64,000 bases of DNA from the NCBI GenBank assembly GCA_026874595.1, contig CM049307.1, forward strand, positions 38,788,862 through 38,852,861, written 5' to 3'. Below the pieces are notes generated by a model. The model was not told the DNA's origin. It made no database searches and saw only the letters and a program-made list of their open reading frames with translations. The translations under genes and the position numbers were made by a program. This stretch comes from Sipunculus nudus (lineage: Eukaryota; Annelida; Sipuncula; Golfingiida; Sipunculidae). Position 1 is the first letter of the stretch. Every line of letters begins with the position of its first letter. This document shows, one piece after another, positions 26,315 through 38,500 of this stretch.

Positions 26315-27198
26315 CTGAATTAACTATTTTCAATCTTCAAAACGTTGGTTGGTACGGTGCTCTCGGTGAGCTACGGGCTTCTTCATTAACATATGCTTTG
26401 AGCATTTAACAGATTACAGGTTATACTGTAGAGGTATTAATTATCAATGCCTTAACAAATGTGTATGAATTCACCGTTTTCACTGCTGAATGCAAGGGTC
26501 TGGAAGTGTAGATAACGTCGTATACAATTGCTGAACAAAGCATGGGGACCAAAACTCAAGTGATTCATACAAGAAGTCCACTGTACGCCCGGCATGGAAC
26601 TATTGTAGAGTAATCAGTGGAGAGGCGATATACTGCTTGTGTGATTGTATTAACAGGAAAAAATACAATGTGCTGTTTAGCAATAAAGTAAGAATTCTGA
26701 TGGTAGATTTTAATATTGAATCATGCCAAGTCTATATAATTTAGCGGAAACTGACATTTTACCGACAGTTGCAACTAACCACTCCGCAGTTAAGTTTAAA
26801 TCAGTAAATCTTCTTACCGATTCTCAGCGAGGTCCTTGTTTTGGCGTTTAAAGTGTTCGCTGTTAGCTGGCCGTGTTAATATTGATTCTTTAAGTAAGAG
26901 AACTAATAAATTGAGACAAGAATGGTACTAAGAAAATCAAGATGAGCACATAAGAAATTGATTGGAATATTTTAAATATAAATCTCGACAGTTTACCATA
27001 ATAGAGTCTATAAAAAGGCGCATAAAGCCGGGGGGGGGGGGAGGGCGGACTTGGGGAGGACAAACAGCACATAGCTAGAGAATATATTATAAAGTATAGG
27101 GAATAAGAAATGATACAGGTTCCGACATAAGTTTGCATACAGAAACAAAAACGAATTTAAAGGAGCACTTTGTGACTTTGATAAAGTGATTGATTCAA

Positions 27199-27672
27199 AC
27201 CAGTCCCGGTGGTCAAGTGGTTAGCGTGTCTGACTACTAAGCTGGTGTACTGGGAGGCATGGGTTCGAGCCTGACTGCGGCAGGTATCTTCCCATGCCGG
27301 ACTTTCACCCAGGGTCTTAAAATAATTGGGAAGATATCGGGGAGCTCGGCTTTCTGATATCGGGCTGGCCCTAGCCTATCGGGGCCGTGGGTGGATATGT
27401 CATTCGGGGACCTAAGACGACTGTCTATGCGACAAGTACGGGCAGTCTCTTCGGGAAGATCTGATGGCTATCCAGTGTGTTTAACACCTGAGATAGCGCG
27501 GGGCTCATTGTATGAATGAAGTTCCCGCGCACCTGACAGGAAGGCGCCAGACTGGCACACCCTGAAAGGGAGCCCGCAAAACAAAACCATCTATAGTGCA
27601 AGGTAGTGTAAGAAGCATTAAAAAAATGGAGGTCCGTACCTCCGCCAAAAAATATTATTAAAAAAAAAAAAA
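27199..27672 (+). mobile_element. tRNA-derived SINE with poly-A tail and 16-bp target duplication
   Basis: The head carries a Pol III A box (TGGTCAAGTGG, 27210-27220) and B box (GGTTCGAGCC, 27262-27271), as in tRNA genes. A tRNA-unrelated body of about 370 bp follows, ending in a short hairpin (GGAGGTCCGTACCTCC) and a poly-A tail to about 27675. The insertion is flanked by a perfect 16-bp direct repeat, AAAGTGATTGATTCAA, at 27183-27198 and 27673-27688. The intact duplication and clean tail suggest recent LINE-mediated insertion. The A-to-B spacing is longer than in a standard class I tRNA. I could not assign the body to a named SINE domain family. Confidence 0.85.
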
Positions 27673-27938
27673 AAAGTGATTGATTCAATAATGATCGATA
27701 CACCGCTCTTGGTACAATTAGCATGAAAAAGGGGAAAGGAAAAATAAGTTTTCAGGATCAGAAAGGAAAAACAAAATGAAAGTAGTATACAAAAAAATTA
27801 TGCGCCCTCAATAAGAAATATCTGGGTAGTGTTTTTATGATGTATTGTCGCTTTGCATATTTTTCTTTTCAAATCTTTTGTACATATTTACTTGTGTAAC
27901 GAGAAGATACTGGAGGATAAGTACATTTTTCACAAAAT

Positions 27939-27939
27939 A

Positions 27940-27998
<59 letters not shown>
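27939..27998. repeat. (TA)n microsatellite
   Basis: An uninterrupted run of about 29 TA units. Confidence 0.95.
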
Positions 27999-28000
<2 letters not shown>

Positions 28001-28383
28001 TACTATGTTGAATCTTAAAAAGGAGCTAATGTCTAATGCAATATATTTTCTCAAAACGTAATCCTGTATTCCTGTATAATCTCCACTGATATGTATGTGT
28101 GTATTTACTCTGGGGTCTATTTGAATTGTGAAATCTACATCGATGAAGTTGCGGTCTGGACCTGGACGCGATGAGAACCCCATACGCACGTACATAAAAT
28201 ACTGATTCAAATTCGAATTGATGAACGTTGTTTATATGTAATAGCCTTCCGGCTGGACAAGTGAAGTTGGATTTATCTTAATAGACTAGCGTTTAACGTA
28301 GAGCAAGTGACATGTGGATGACATCAGTTGATATCTTTTGCTCCAGCATTGTCTAACGCTTTTGCTAATGCACACTTTTTTTC

Positions 28384-28500
28384 TTCAAAAATTTCTAAAA
28401 ATATGCGGGGGATGATTGTATAGGTCATCCCCCCCCACCTCAAAAAGTGGGGGGGGATATATACCCCCCATCCCCCCCCCCCCCCCCCCCCCCCAGGATC
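28384..28500. repeat. G/C-homopolymer-rich repeat segment
   Basis: Complementary G and C runs surround GGGATATATACCCCCC and end in a C run of about 20. The stretch from AAAAATATG onward resembles 8780-8850, including the shared GATATATACC, so both may be fragments of one repeat family. It abuts the LINE remnant. Confidence 0.5.
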
Positions 28501-29902
28501 GACGCCCATGATCTCTTTTTTTCCAAATAGTCCAAAAAATTATCCTTTTTAATCTTTGCGAAACCATACTGACTAATCTGTTCCAAAATTTTATAATTTT
28601 AATATATCTGCGCTCCGCACATGAAGTCCACGTGCACCCCATCTCAGCTACCATTGCCGGAACAAGACAAAATCTTTGCACGCCCAAGAAATCACGAATT
28701 GCCTTGTTCTGTACTTTGTCACAAGGTGGCGCATTTAAAGCTCCCCGTACTTCTGCATAATCAAGGATAGGAAAAACTCCGGTATTATACAACTTGGTAA
28801 AACTGTTAAAAGTTACATTTTTAAATTGATTAAACTTAGCAATTATTCCTCAAAAGCTCTGAACTTGAATCGGCTATAATATTAAGACCGGTATTATTCG
28901 TCATCAATTCGTCAGAGTAGAAACCTAAATATTTATTTTTATTCACTATATAAATTTCCAGAGAAAGTTCATTTAATATAAAATTCACATTGGTTCTACT
29001 TTCCCACATTTTCTGAAATGCATTTAACGTTACTTTTCGATGAATTCGGAGGTGACCAGCCAAATTTTACACCAGCTTCAAGTTTATATAACAAACATTG
29101 CAGTGCCGTTGCCGAGGGCGCATTAAGAACCATATCACCAGCGTATAACAAGTTTTTTTTCAGAAGACTGGAAAAGCGGATCTCCCTGTCGAACTCCACA
29201 TGGAACAGAAAAGGAAGAAGTGTTAAAGTTTTGTCTGATATGTACAACAACATTAGACCATTTCCCAGCAATGTTCAGTTCAAGCAATATAAAGCATTAA
29301 GCCCTATGATATGTATTCGATCAAAAGCCTTTTCCATATCTGTAAATCCAATAAACGTATCCAATCCTGTATGCATTCCATTTCTGATAATACAGGATAA
29401 AGCGAAAATATGCTTTGCGCAAGATCTACCTCTCCTGAATCCGTTTTGCTCTTCAGCTGTAAGACTTAAAAGATCACAATATATTAATAACTGGCGATTC
29501 TTTTTTTTTAAACGCAATATAGATTTTACCGACAAACGACAGTATGCCTATACCTCTGTAATTTAACAGGTCAAATTCATCTTTTCCGGGTTTAAGAATC
29601 GGGGCTATGACAGCTTTATTCCAGACCGAAGGCACTACATTGTTAAAGCAATAGACGAATAATCTGTACAACATCAATATCACGTGATGATATTTCAGTA
29701 CTTCATAAGATATATTATCTGTACCTACGGCTTTATTAATTTTCAGACCTTTAACAATACTTTCAATTTCATCGAAAGATTTGTCACAGTTTAACATTTC
29801 GTTTTCTTCATAACCCTCTAACATCATGCTATTATCCCTCATCCTAACAATATCTTTAATCACCTTGAGGTGAAATGAAGCGCACAATTTGAAGCAACAC
29901 AA
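28500..29902 (-). pseudogene. Non-LTR retrotransposon (LINE) reverse transcriptase, broken
   Basis: Minus-strand pieces follow RT order: LKINKAVGTDNISYEVLK; W-KAVIAPILKPGKD with NYRGI; EEQNGFRRGRSCAKHIF; FTDMEKAFDRI; the catalytic-site block LLYAGDMVL; KYLGFY; and the C-terminal CDKVQNKAIRDFLGV---W. This is a jockey/CR1-like LINE ORF2. The reading frame breaks at a T8 run near 29501-29508 and again further on. The catalytic YADD is YAGD, so one essential Asp is lost. No endonuclease domain was recognised upstream. The copy is a truncated, dead insertion. Confidence 0.8.
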
Positions 29903-30583
29903 CTCGGCTGTCTGTATAACCCGGAAAATTCATTAAATCATTTTGCTTTAACCACAGCTCGATCTTTAACAATGCCATCACCGGATCTCACTACAAGTGG
30001 CACTCATTTACATTTAGATGGCCCTAATTGTTTTATCTGACACCAAAATACTCTTTGTTAAGAAACAGATTTCTGCTCGATAGAATTCAAACGTTCCCTC
30101 AAACAAAAACGTTCTTTAACTCTCAACTTTTTATCGAATAAACTTCAAGCTTAATTTTACTCCGTGCTTTATCTTCTCCGCATCGTTTGGTCACCTTTCA
30201 ATCGTACATTAAATCTTTTTTTTCTTTAAATCGCATATCTGCCCAAACATTAAATAACTCTTTATCCCAGTATGATTTACGTTTTTTACACCAAACTGTT
30301 GAAGTTATACTAAGATTTATAAACACAATTTACTACTCATTTTCTTGTGGAGAATTTTTGAAAACGAATCATGAATTTGGTCATTAATTGTTGACAAGCC
30401 TGTGCAACCGGTTGTTGGTATTGTTTTTATTAGTCCTTCGCAGGATAGGATATGGGTGGAAGGGAGATGCCTATTTAAAATGGAAGCATGACCACTAGGA
30501 AAAATAACCTTGATCTCCATATGTCCATTTTAGGTGACATTCACAGTAAACATAAGAGCTCTCAAAATAAGATTGTACCGATT

Positions 30584-32670
30584 GGTCTGAAAATCAAGTT
30601 GACTGTAAGTCATCTTAGCTATAGCGATGGTCCTTTGTGTGTCATCTTTTCGTGTATACATAATGTAGTGTTATCTGACAAAATCAGGGGTATATGATAA
30701 TATATGTTAGAATTGTGAATCAACCAGATGTATATGTGTTATTGCATATATATATATATTATAAATTAAAAAGTTTGTTCTTATGGTTCCAGTTCGGTGA
30801 ATTTTGGTCGAGTAACAGAAAACTGAACTTAGACATTTGGCCAAATAAGGATACTAAAATAACAGTCTCAGAAACGGCTGGTGCTATCATCACCAAATTT
30901 ATGCAAATGTTGGTCACATGACTCATATATGAATTTGAGGTACTGGTGGCGCCACCTGCATCAACCTTTTTCATCAAACCATAATTTCTCAGGAACTGTA
31001 GAAGCTAGCCTCACCAAATTTTATGCAAAAACCAATCACAAGTCAAATGTTGTGGGATTGAGTTTTATTTTTGGCGTCACCTGCATTAACTAACAATTTA
31101 GGGGGAAATAGCTGAAAAAAAACTTTGAAAATCTTCTTCTCCAAAATTATTCTGTCAAATTGTTCAATATTACACAGAAATAATCCCAGAGATGAGCTCT
31201 CTCAAATCTATCCAAATGGTTTGGGTTCGATGAATTTTGGCTGACTAACAGAAATGTGAACTTAGTCATTTGGCCAAGTAAGCATACTAACATAACCATT
31301 TAAGAAACGACAGGAGCTAGCATAACCAAGTTTTGTGCAAATGTTGACCACATGATACATATTTGAAATTGAGGTTTTTCTAGCGCCACCTACATCGGCC
31401 TGTTTTTTATGGGGAGAAATGGTATGTTCAGTCTCTTTTAGCTTCTACATTAAAAAATGTTTTATGATGAAACTGTCGAGTTGTATGGTTTAATTTTCAC
31501 AAAATTAACTTAGGGTAGAGTTCTCTCAATTGTATAAGAAAAGATCAAGTTCATTAATTTTTGGTAGAGTCATACAAAACTTAAGTTGCTCTTGTGGCCA
31601 GGTATGGCTATATCAAACTGAGGGTTGAAATAGTCGATCTTCTTCTGCCAAACTGTTTTTTTTTTTTTTCAAATTCAGTAACATTGCACAAAATTATTCA
31701 TAGGTTCAAGATTACTTAAATGATTTTTGGCTGAATTATATGACTTTATGCAATGAAAGGACTGTGAGATACTTTGGTAAACAAAGTTTCTTAATCTATT
31801 GTAGTAACAGACTGAGCTGTGTGGGTTTATAAGCAGAGCTGTTCAGGCAACATAAATAATGTGTGTCCATATTCAACTTATGTGTTAGATAAATCCATGA
31901 AAACAATATATCTGTATTCTGAGTTTGCTTTTAATAGGCATCTGTTATTATTCTTAACATGTTTTCATTAAAAAAAATCTAATTAATATGTCAGCATGAA
32001 AAAACATTTAGCCAAAGTCTTTCAGTATATGTAAACAGATTTGGCAACAGGCCAAGATTTTGTCTGTATCTATAAATGGTCCCATCTAAAAGTATTTTTG
32101 CATTGTATGTCCCTGCTTCTCAGGAGTGATTTGATATTTCAGCCTGAAAAGGTGCATGCCCATACATATCGAAAAGTTTCGTTGTATACAAGACCTGTGG
32201 CGCCACCTACAATTTTTTATTTGGGGGGGGGGGGGGGGGGGGTATGCATCTGTGCATATAGCACAACAGTGGTTTGAAGAATCTGCCTGAAATTTTGCAT
32301 GTCCATACGTCTTCGTTAGCTTTCTCATACACAAGACTGGTGGCACCACCTACAATCATTTTTGTGTTGTGTGCATCCATTCCAGTATTTCAGGAATGAC
32401 TTTTGTGTAACTGGTACTTATACTCGGGTTCAAAATGTTTAGTACTTGCTTTGTTCAGGAAAGTTCACCCAATGACGTGTACTTGAAAAGTAAGCAAGTA
32501 TAATTTTCAAATAATGGTCAAGCATGTTATGTATCGCATTGAACAGGTTCGCATTAGGGCTTGCAGACCTTGTTAAATATTCAACTTTATTCCTGTAAGT
32601 TGAATTAAATTCCATATCCTGTATGAATATGCAGAGATGTTGTAAATCCACCGCGACCCATGGGTCCCTT
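30584..32670 (+). repeat. Interspersed repeat with internal ~440-bp duplication
   Basis: It opens with a GCTATAGCGATGGTC phrase, also present at 43028. A block with GAATTTTGG, ACTGAACTTAG and CATTTGGCCAA occurs twice about 440 bp apart (near 30790 and 31230), and related sequence recurs at 51540. TGGCGCCACCT cores lie near 30945, 32197 and, in diverged form, 31381 and 32337. The end resembles the 45.4-kb copy (GACCCATGGGTC). A G run of about 20 lies at 32222. No coding capacity is visible. Confidence 0.65.
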
Positions 32671-32699
32671 ATTAGGGAGTGGATCCGCAGGGGAGGCTA

Positions 32700-34130
32700 T
32701 TAGATTTCCACGCATTAAACTTTTAAACTCGTTGCATTATTTCATTTTTATCACCATACATCCCATAAATAAAAATACCTCGCCAAATCAGTTTAAAAGA
32801 ACAAATCCTGAAAACCAAGGAAACATATAGAGTGAAATGCATCTTGTTTATACCATGCCCGTGTTTACTTAGAACTATTCTTAAAATAAAAGGTTGGATA
32901 TTTTCCCACATTGGTTGCAGACTTTAAAAAAATTTGTATCAACATGTATGACTATGTACCAACCGTGACTTCCGCCATCGTCGTGCACCCGATAGTTTCA
33001 GCTTCTAGTCTTTGACATCTTGCTTATGGACAAGAATAATTAAATATTTAATTATATATTGAGTCTTTCTTTGCGTGCCCTGATCTTAGGGAAATAAAAG
33101 AATTTGTTTTATCGTTTAGTTAAAATTAGTAAATAGGGCATGTATACGATATGTCCAGACTCCAAACGCACATAGAAAACACCTGCAGAATCTCCCATAA
33201 GATGTATAAATATATACCTAACCGCACAAAGGGAAGTGCAAATTAAGCTATTGTTTTTTTCCAAATGCATGAAAGCGGTTGAGTATAATCAGCTTGACAA
33301 TTAGCAGAGTTATTAAGGTTTAATATCGATTATGGGGAAGTCGGTGTGCATGACATGCATTAATGCATGAATATTTACATTTTTAATGTTGTTAAATGCT
33401 TTTAAATGTTTACGTGTGTTTGTGTCTTTATTTTTAAAAGAAACGATTATATATTAGAGCTCTTGTCTCATGTTCATCCCTACATGATATCATAATAAGA
33501 GTTGATTTATATTCAAGTCCTAAATCTATCTATAAAACAGCTGACAAAATTAAATCAATACCCAGACTATAGTTTGTTTAGTTGTCATGAACTCTTCGTT
33601 CTCTCCTCTTCCTCTATAGAGAAGTCTTTATTTTCTAATTAGTCCTTCTCAATTAAAGATATATTTTGTTGGTTGACTGGTTGGTTGGTTTGATGTTAGT
33701 AACTTTACTCAAAAGTCTGTTCTCTCGTTCATTTGTTGTCAGGTAACTATATGGTGAGCATTCCGAAAATTATAGTTCCTGTTCAAGGAATATCGTCTCT
33801 GGGTGATTAACGTGTAGATTCCACAAAATAGCAAAAACATGAATTCCCTAAATCAAAATAATAATATTCAGTTAGTATGAATTCACGTTTGGTTTCAACC
33901 TTGTCCATGTTTTTTTTCCATATCTAAACTATATTTGTATGTACATTATAAATAATTATATTTTGCACATTATCTATACCAGTTAAACAAAGATTGGGCG
34001 ATTCTATCCCCCCCCCCCCCCCCTCGGCTGTATAGTAATCCTTGATCTATATCCCTGTGATTATGCTTCGTATTACATATGAAATAAAGGAAAATCTAAT
34101 TATTTTAAATGTTACGTATAGGCCTATTAC
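32700..34130. other. Non-coding stretch
   Basis: AT-rich DNA with a C run near 34007-34023. I see no gene or definable element. Confidence 0.5.
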
Positions 34131-34139
34131 GTACTTTAT

Positions 34140-34960
34140 AGAACTGCGGAGCGGTCCAGTCCTGGTCCGGTCCAGCTTAAAGGGGTCCGGTCATTTTTTT
34201 AAAATATCATTAAAAATAGATTAAAAATTTAGTTTGTTATTCTTCTTTCATTCTACATAATTTTTTTCATTACATATATACTTTTTAATATATAACGAAA
34301 CCGATCGAATATTACATAAACAGAATGTAATAGTATTATCTATACATAAATTGCAAGATCTTGGTTTGATTATTTAAAGACATAACTGGAATATTTTTTG
34401 TTACTGTGAGGGGCATGATGGTTAGAGTATAAACCAAATTGTGTAGGTTAATTTGGGCTAGCTGATTAAAAAAAATCGCTGGGCAAGGATGGATATTGGT
34501 TGACATCAGTTGAATAGTATATTGTAGTGCGATTTGATTATACAGTGATAAAGCGGAAAAGCATCAGCAACAATTGTTCAGCAGGGGACGATAATTCTAA
34601 TGCTGAACATGTCATTTCTGCCATGAGTTAATTAAAAAAATTACCCTTTACTGTTACTCGATGAGAGACCAAAATCTAAAATAATACACGTGTAAAATTT
34701 TACTATTACAATTGCCATTGTCTTAAATTCATTTTACGTAGCTAAAGAGTATATCATTGAGAGGTTAATTACACCTTGTTCATATCAAGATTTGTAGGTT
34801 GAAACTAAATCCATAAAGTTATATGTTTGGCTTAAACCTTTAAAATTTAGGTAGAGCGCTCCTGACCGGTCAGATCCAGGCATAAGCGGTCCAATACTGA
34901 TTTTGTTTTAGCGGTCCACAATTTTGGTCCGGTCCGGTTCGCTTCTCTCGTACGTGATAT
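34140..34960. mobile_element. Possible degenerate element bounded by GGTCCGG-rich ends
   Basis: Clusters of CGGTCC/GGTCCGG motifs occur at 34150-34192 and 34853-34941, with ACGTAC near both outer edges and AT-rich sequence between. The ends can be aligned only loosely as inverted repeats, and no target duplication was found. Confidence 0.25.
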
Positions 34961-34972
34961 ATAACAATCTTG

Positions 34973-34974
<2 letters not shown>

Positions 34975-35029
<55 letters not shown>
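34975..35029. repeat. (TA)n microsatellite
   Basis: An uninterrupted run of about 26 TA units. Confidence 0.95.
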
Positions 35030-35031
<2 letters not shown>

Positions 35032-35425
35032 CCGGTACTTGACCCCATCCGAACACATGTGCGAATTTCAGATTGGGTGTTAAAACATCAGTTAAATGTT
35101 TCCTTGTGGGATGAAAAACAAACAAGTGCAAGATGTAATCATGACATAGTCGCCAGCGGTTGCCAAGAACCGTGACCTTGCCCTTGGACCGATCAAGGCC
35201 AAAAACAATAGGCTCCGAGGGATTCACCTATAAGTTTCAAAGCGACTGAAGCAAAATTGCGACCTGTAGCGTGCGGACAAACAGACAAACAAACAAACAA
35301 ACAGACACGACGATTAGCCTATAGTCGCCAGACCTAGGCTGGCGACTATAATAAGATTCGACATATTAACACAATAAATGTTTGATAGCATATCATATAA
35401 AATGTACACAGGCCAGGCCCCGAGC

Positions 35426-35582
35426 AAGTGACCGTATTGTGCCGCCACCTGTTGGTCACTTGTGGAAACTCTGCGCTAGGCCTTTTCCGCTTCCGGCCAC
35501 AACGCGAACGGGCCGAGCAAGGCAGCTTTTGCCTAAAAATCCATTGTGATCCGCCATCACAGGCTCAAAATAAACGTCAGCC
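35426..35582 (+). promoter_or_regulatory. RACK1: RACK1 promoter/5' UTR with TOP-like pyrimidine start
   Basis: The stretch is GC-richer than its flanks and has no TATA box. CCTTTTCCGCTTCCGG at 35481-35496 offers a cytosine start followed by a pyrimidine run, as in 5' TOP mRNAs. TOP control by mTORC1/LARP1 is known for ribosomal-protein and RACK1 mRNAs. The same stretch has an ETS core (CTTCCGG), and GCCATC further down is YY1-like. The 5' UTR would be about 100 nt. The exact start site is inferred. Confidence 0.55.
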
Positions 35583-38500
35583 ATGACGGAACAGATGACT
35601 TTAAGAGGAACCCTTCAGGGTCACAGCGATTGGGTCAACCAAATCGCCACCACTCCCCAGTATCCTGACATGATCCTGTCGGCCTCCCGTGGTAAGTGTC
35701 AAACTCGCTATAAATCCACTCCCCGGCACCACTGCTGGGTATGTCGTGGTCCAAAATTACAAATTCCATTGGAATAAACTCTCACATTAATCAAAGCTTC
35801 GGAGTGCAATTAATTTTAAATGCGCGCACTGCCACAATATGTCCAAGTTTGTCTGTTTACATGCTTACTTCTACCGCTGTCAAATGTCATTCATGTGCAA
35901 AATGCCGGATCATATTGAACCCGGTTCGTGGTGTCGACTGCCGTATGTAATGTTATCCGGTGTTCTCTTATTCTTAACAAACCCTTGCTCGTTGAGTTAA
36001 CATTTTACCAGTATGTGGCAAAAGTTTGGATGTACCATCACGTTTTCATTCATTGGTAAAAATGTCCAGGTACACGCAATTAATATCTTCTAGATAGGTA
36101 TAAGTAATAGCATTTTTTTTATATTTTACCTCAGTTTCATTATGCTTTTATATTTCAATTAGTTGGTTGATTTATCAGTCGCTTTAATCCCTATAAACAT
36201 GATGTATATGGTTTGTCAAGGTATATATTACAAAAATAAAGTATTTTGACATTAAGGGATTCAAGCGCCTGTGGATTAGTACACCCCCGCCCCCCATTAT
36301 CAGCCTGCAACTTTATATTAGGTCCCCTCCATTTCAAACAGGATGCCTGTGTTGTCGCACCTTTATGTCAGTTGACCAAAGAATTGTCGCTTTTGTGACT
36401 GATTTAGTCATATTTCTACATTTAATAAGGCACTCTGTACTAAATAATGTCATGAATAGGAATTGTCCCATGAATACTCCAGCCACAACGGTCACATGTC
36501 ATCACCAAACTTGTGTACAAACTGTGTTGCGATTTGTTTTGCCAGATACACATTTCACAGGCTGGATCCTTGCATAAGAAATCTCACTATGTATTAAGTC
36601 TCAAGTGATTTTATACGCATTCTGTACATAAGGAATCTAGGCTTAAGTTATACAAAAACAGAACATTGCAGTATTGAAAGCCATAAGATATCTCACCTTT
36701 TTTATTTAGAGTCAGTAGTAATTTTATACGCATTCAGCATTCCATACATAAGTAATCTTCGCTTAAGTGGATACCAGTCGTTACGTCACCACAGTCATTT
36801 CGTCACCAATTTACATGCGGTACCAAATGGTCAATTCGTCACCAATGTTTTGTTACCTATTAAAATTAAGATACACAATGATACCTATACTGAAAAGTTT
36901 GTTTGGTTGTTGGTTCTTTTCATAAACGGCTCAGGATACACCATGCAAGGAGTGGATTACATGTAAATATAAACATTGCGCAGCGTGGCCAACTGACCGC
37001 CATGGTATTCAGGGCTATTTACGTCACCGCAAAGATTTCCTCACGGCAGCCCGTTTGAAATGTTCTTTTGTTTCACACACGCAGGTGTTTTCGTTAAATA
37101 AAATCCACTTCCACAATTGACACAGAGAAACAAATCTCCAAAGGAACTTTCTAAAATTTTAAATGGCATTTGCAGAGTATAAACGCATTTTTATGCAATA
37201 ACTATTTTCCCAGCCGTATTTCACTCTTCTGTCAATCAATATGCTGGTTTTCTGTCATTCCCTATGCATTTGAGTTTCTGATTTAAAGAACGTGCCCGGC
37301 CAAGTCCAGCCTGATGTATTTTGACGGTCACTTCGTCACCAATTTCCTGTGGTGACGAAATGACTGTGGTGACGAAACAACTGGTTCCCTCTTAAGTCAT
37401 GCACCTGAACATTGCAGTATTGAATGCCACAGACTTGAGATGTTTATCATATTATTCTTACATGTTTGTTGATAAACACGCTCCTGTGATGACACTTGTT
37501 CTCTTCATACTTCAGACAAGACCTTGATCATGTGGAAGCTGACCAGGGACGAGACTCACTACGGTGTTCCCCAGCGTGCCCTTCACGGCCATGGACACTT
37601 CGTATCGGATGTTGTCATGTCCTCTGATGGCCAGTTTGCCCTCTCTGGATCCTGGGACAGCACCCTGCGTCTGTGGGATCTCAGCACGTAAGAATATTTG
37701 ATGACTCTAACAACTATATGTGAGATATGTGAAAATCTTTGCAAGTTTTGTATTAATTCTCATGAATGAAAATACCCTTATTTAAAGATGTGTGTAATGT
37801 GAATATTACTGTATTATGAAAGGTCAGCATTCTTTTTTCTACTGGATGAGCTTGTACTGCATGGTGCATAATAGGACTGGTAATTATCTCATAGAATAAT
37901 ATGTATCTCTTTACATCACAATCTGATACACAACAAAATAAATATATATATATATAAATATATTACATTTCATTTTCCCAGTCAGTACTTTTTTTTGTTC
38001 ATGTTCAGTGTTGTTGCTTTCACACTAATTGGAGGAATAATAGATAATATTGGTTGGATAGAAACTGACAGATGCCCTGTGATTACATTGTAAGTACATG
38101 TATTAGCTTCTGAATATAAAAGTGAAGAAGTTAATTCATTATGAGGACATCTGATTTAATGTTTATAGGAATACATGTACCATGCATTTAAAAATATTGC
38201 AAGAAGAAGCTTAAATACACAAAGTTAATTTGTATTGCTGTGCTTCTCAATCTGATACACAATAAAATAAGTAGATAACATAAATATTACAAATCACTTC
38301 TTCAGTCATTACCTGTCTTTGTTCATGTTCTTTGTTGTTGTTGCTTTCACACTTGGGGAATAATTAATAATAATGAAACAGCCGATTCAATTGGTTTGAT
38401 CATGCGACCATTGGCCAATCAGATGATGATTAACTGATTTCTAGCCAGTTCTGTTTCTTTTCTTATAAGCAATGGGCTCTTGACTGTCTTCAAATGCCAG

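Noticed and set aside
27199-27285. Functional tRNA gene
   Set aside because: A and B boxes are present, but no proper cloverleaf and acceptor stem could be drawn. The unit continues into a SINE body with tail and target duplication.
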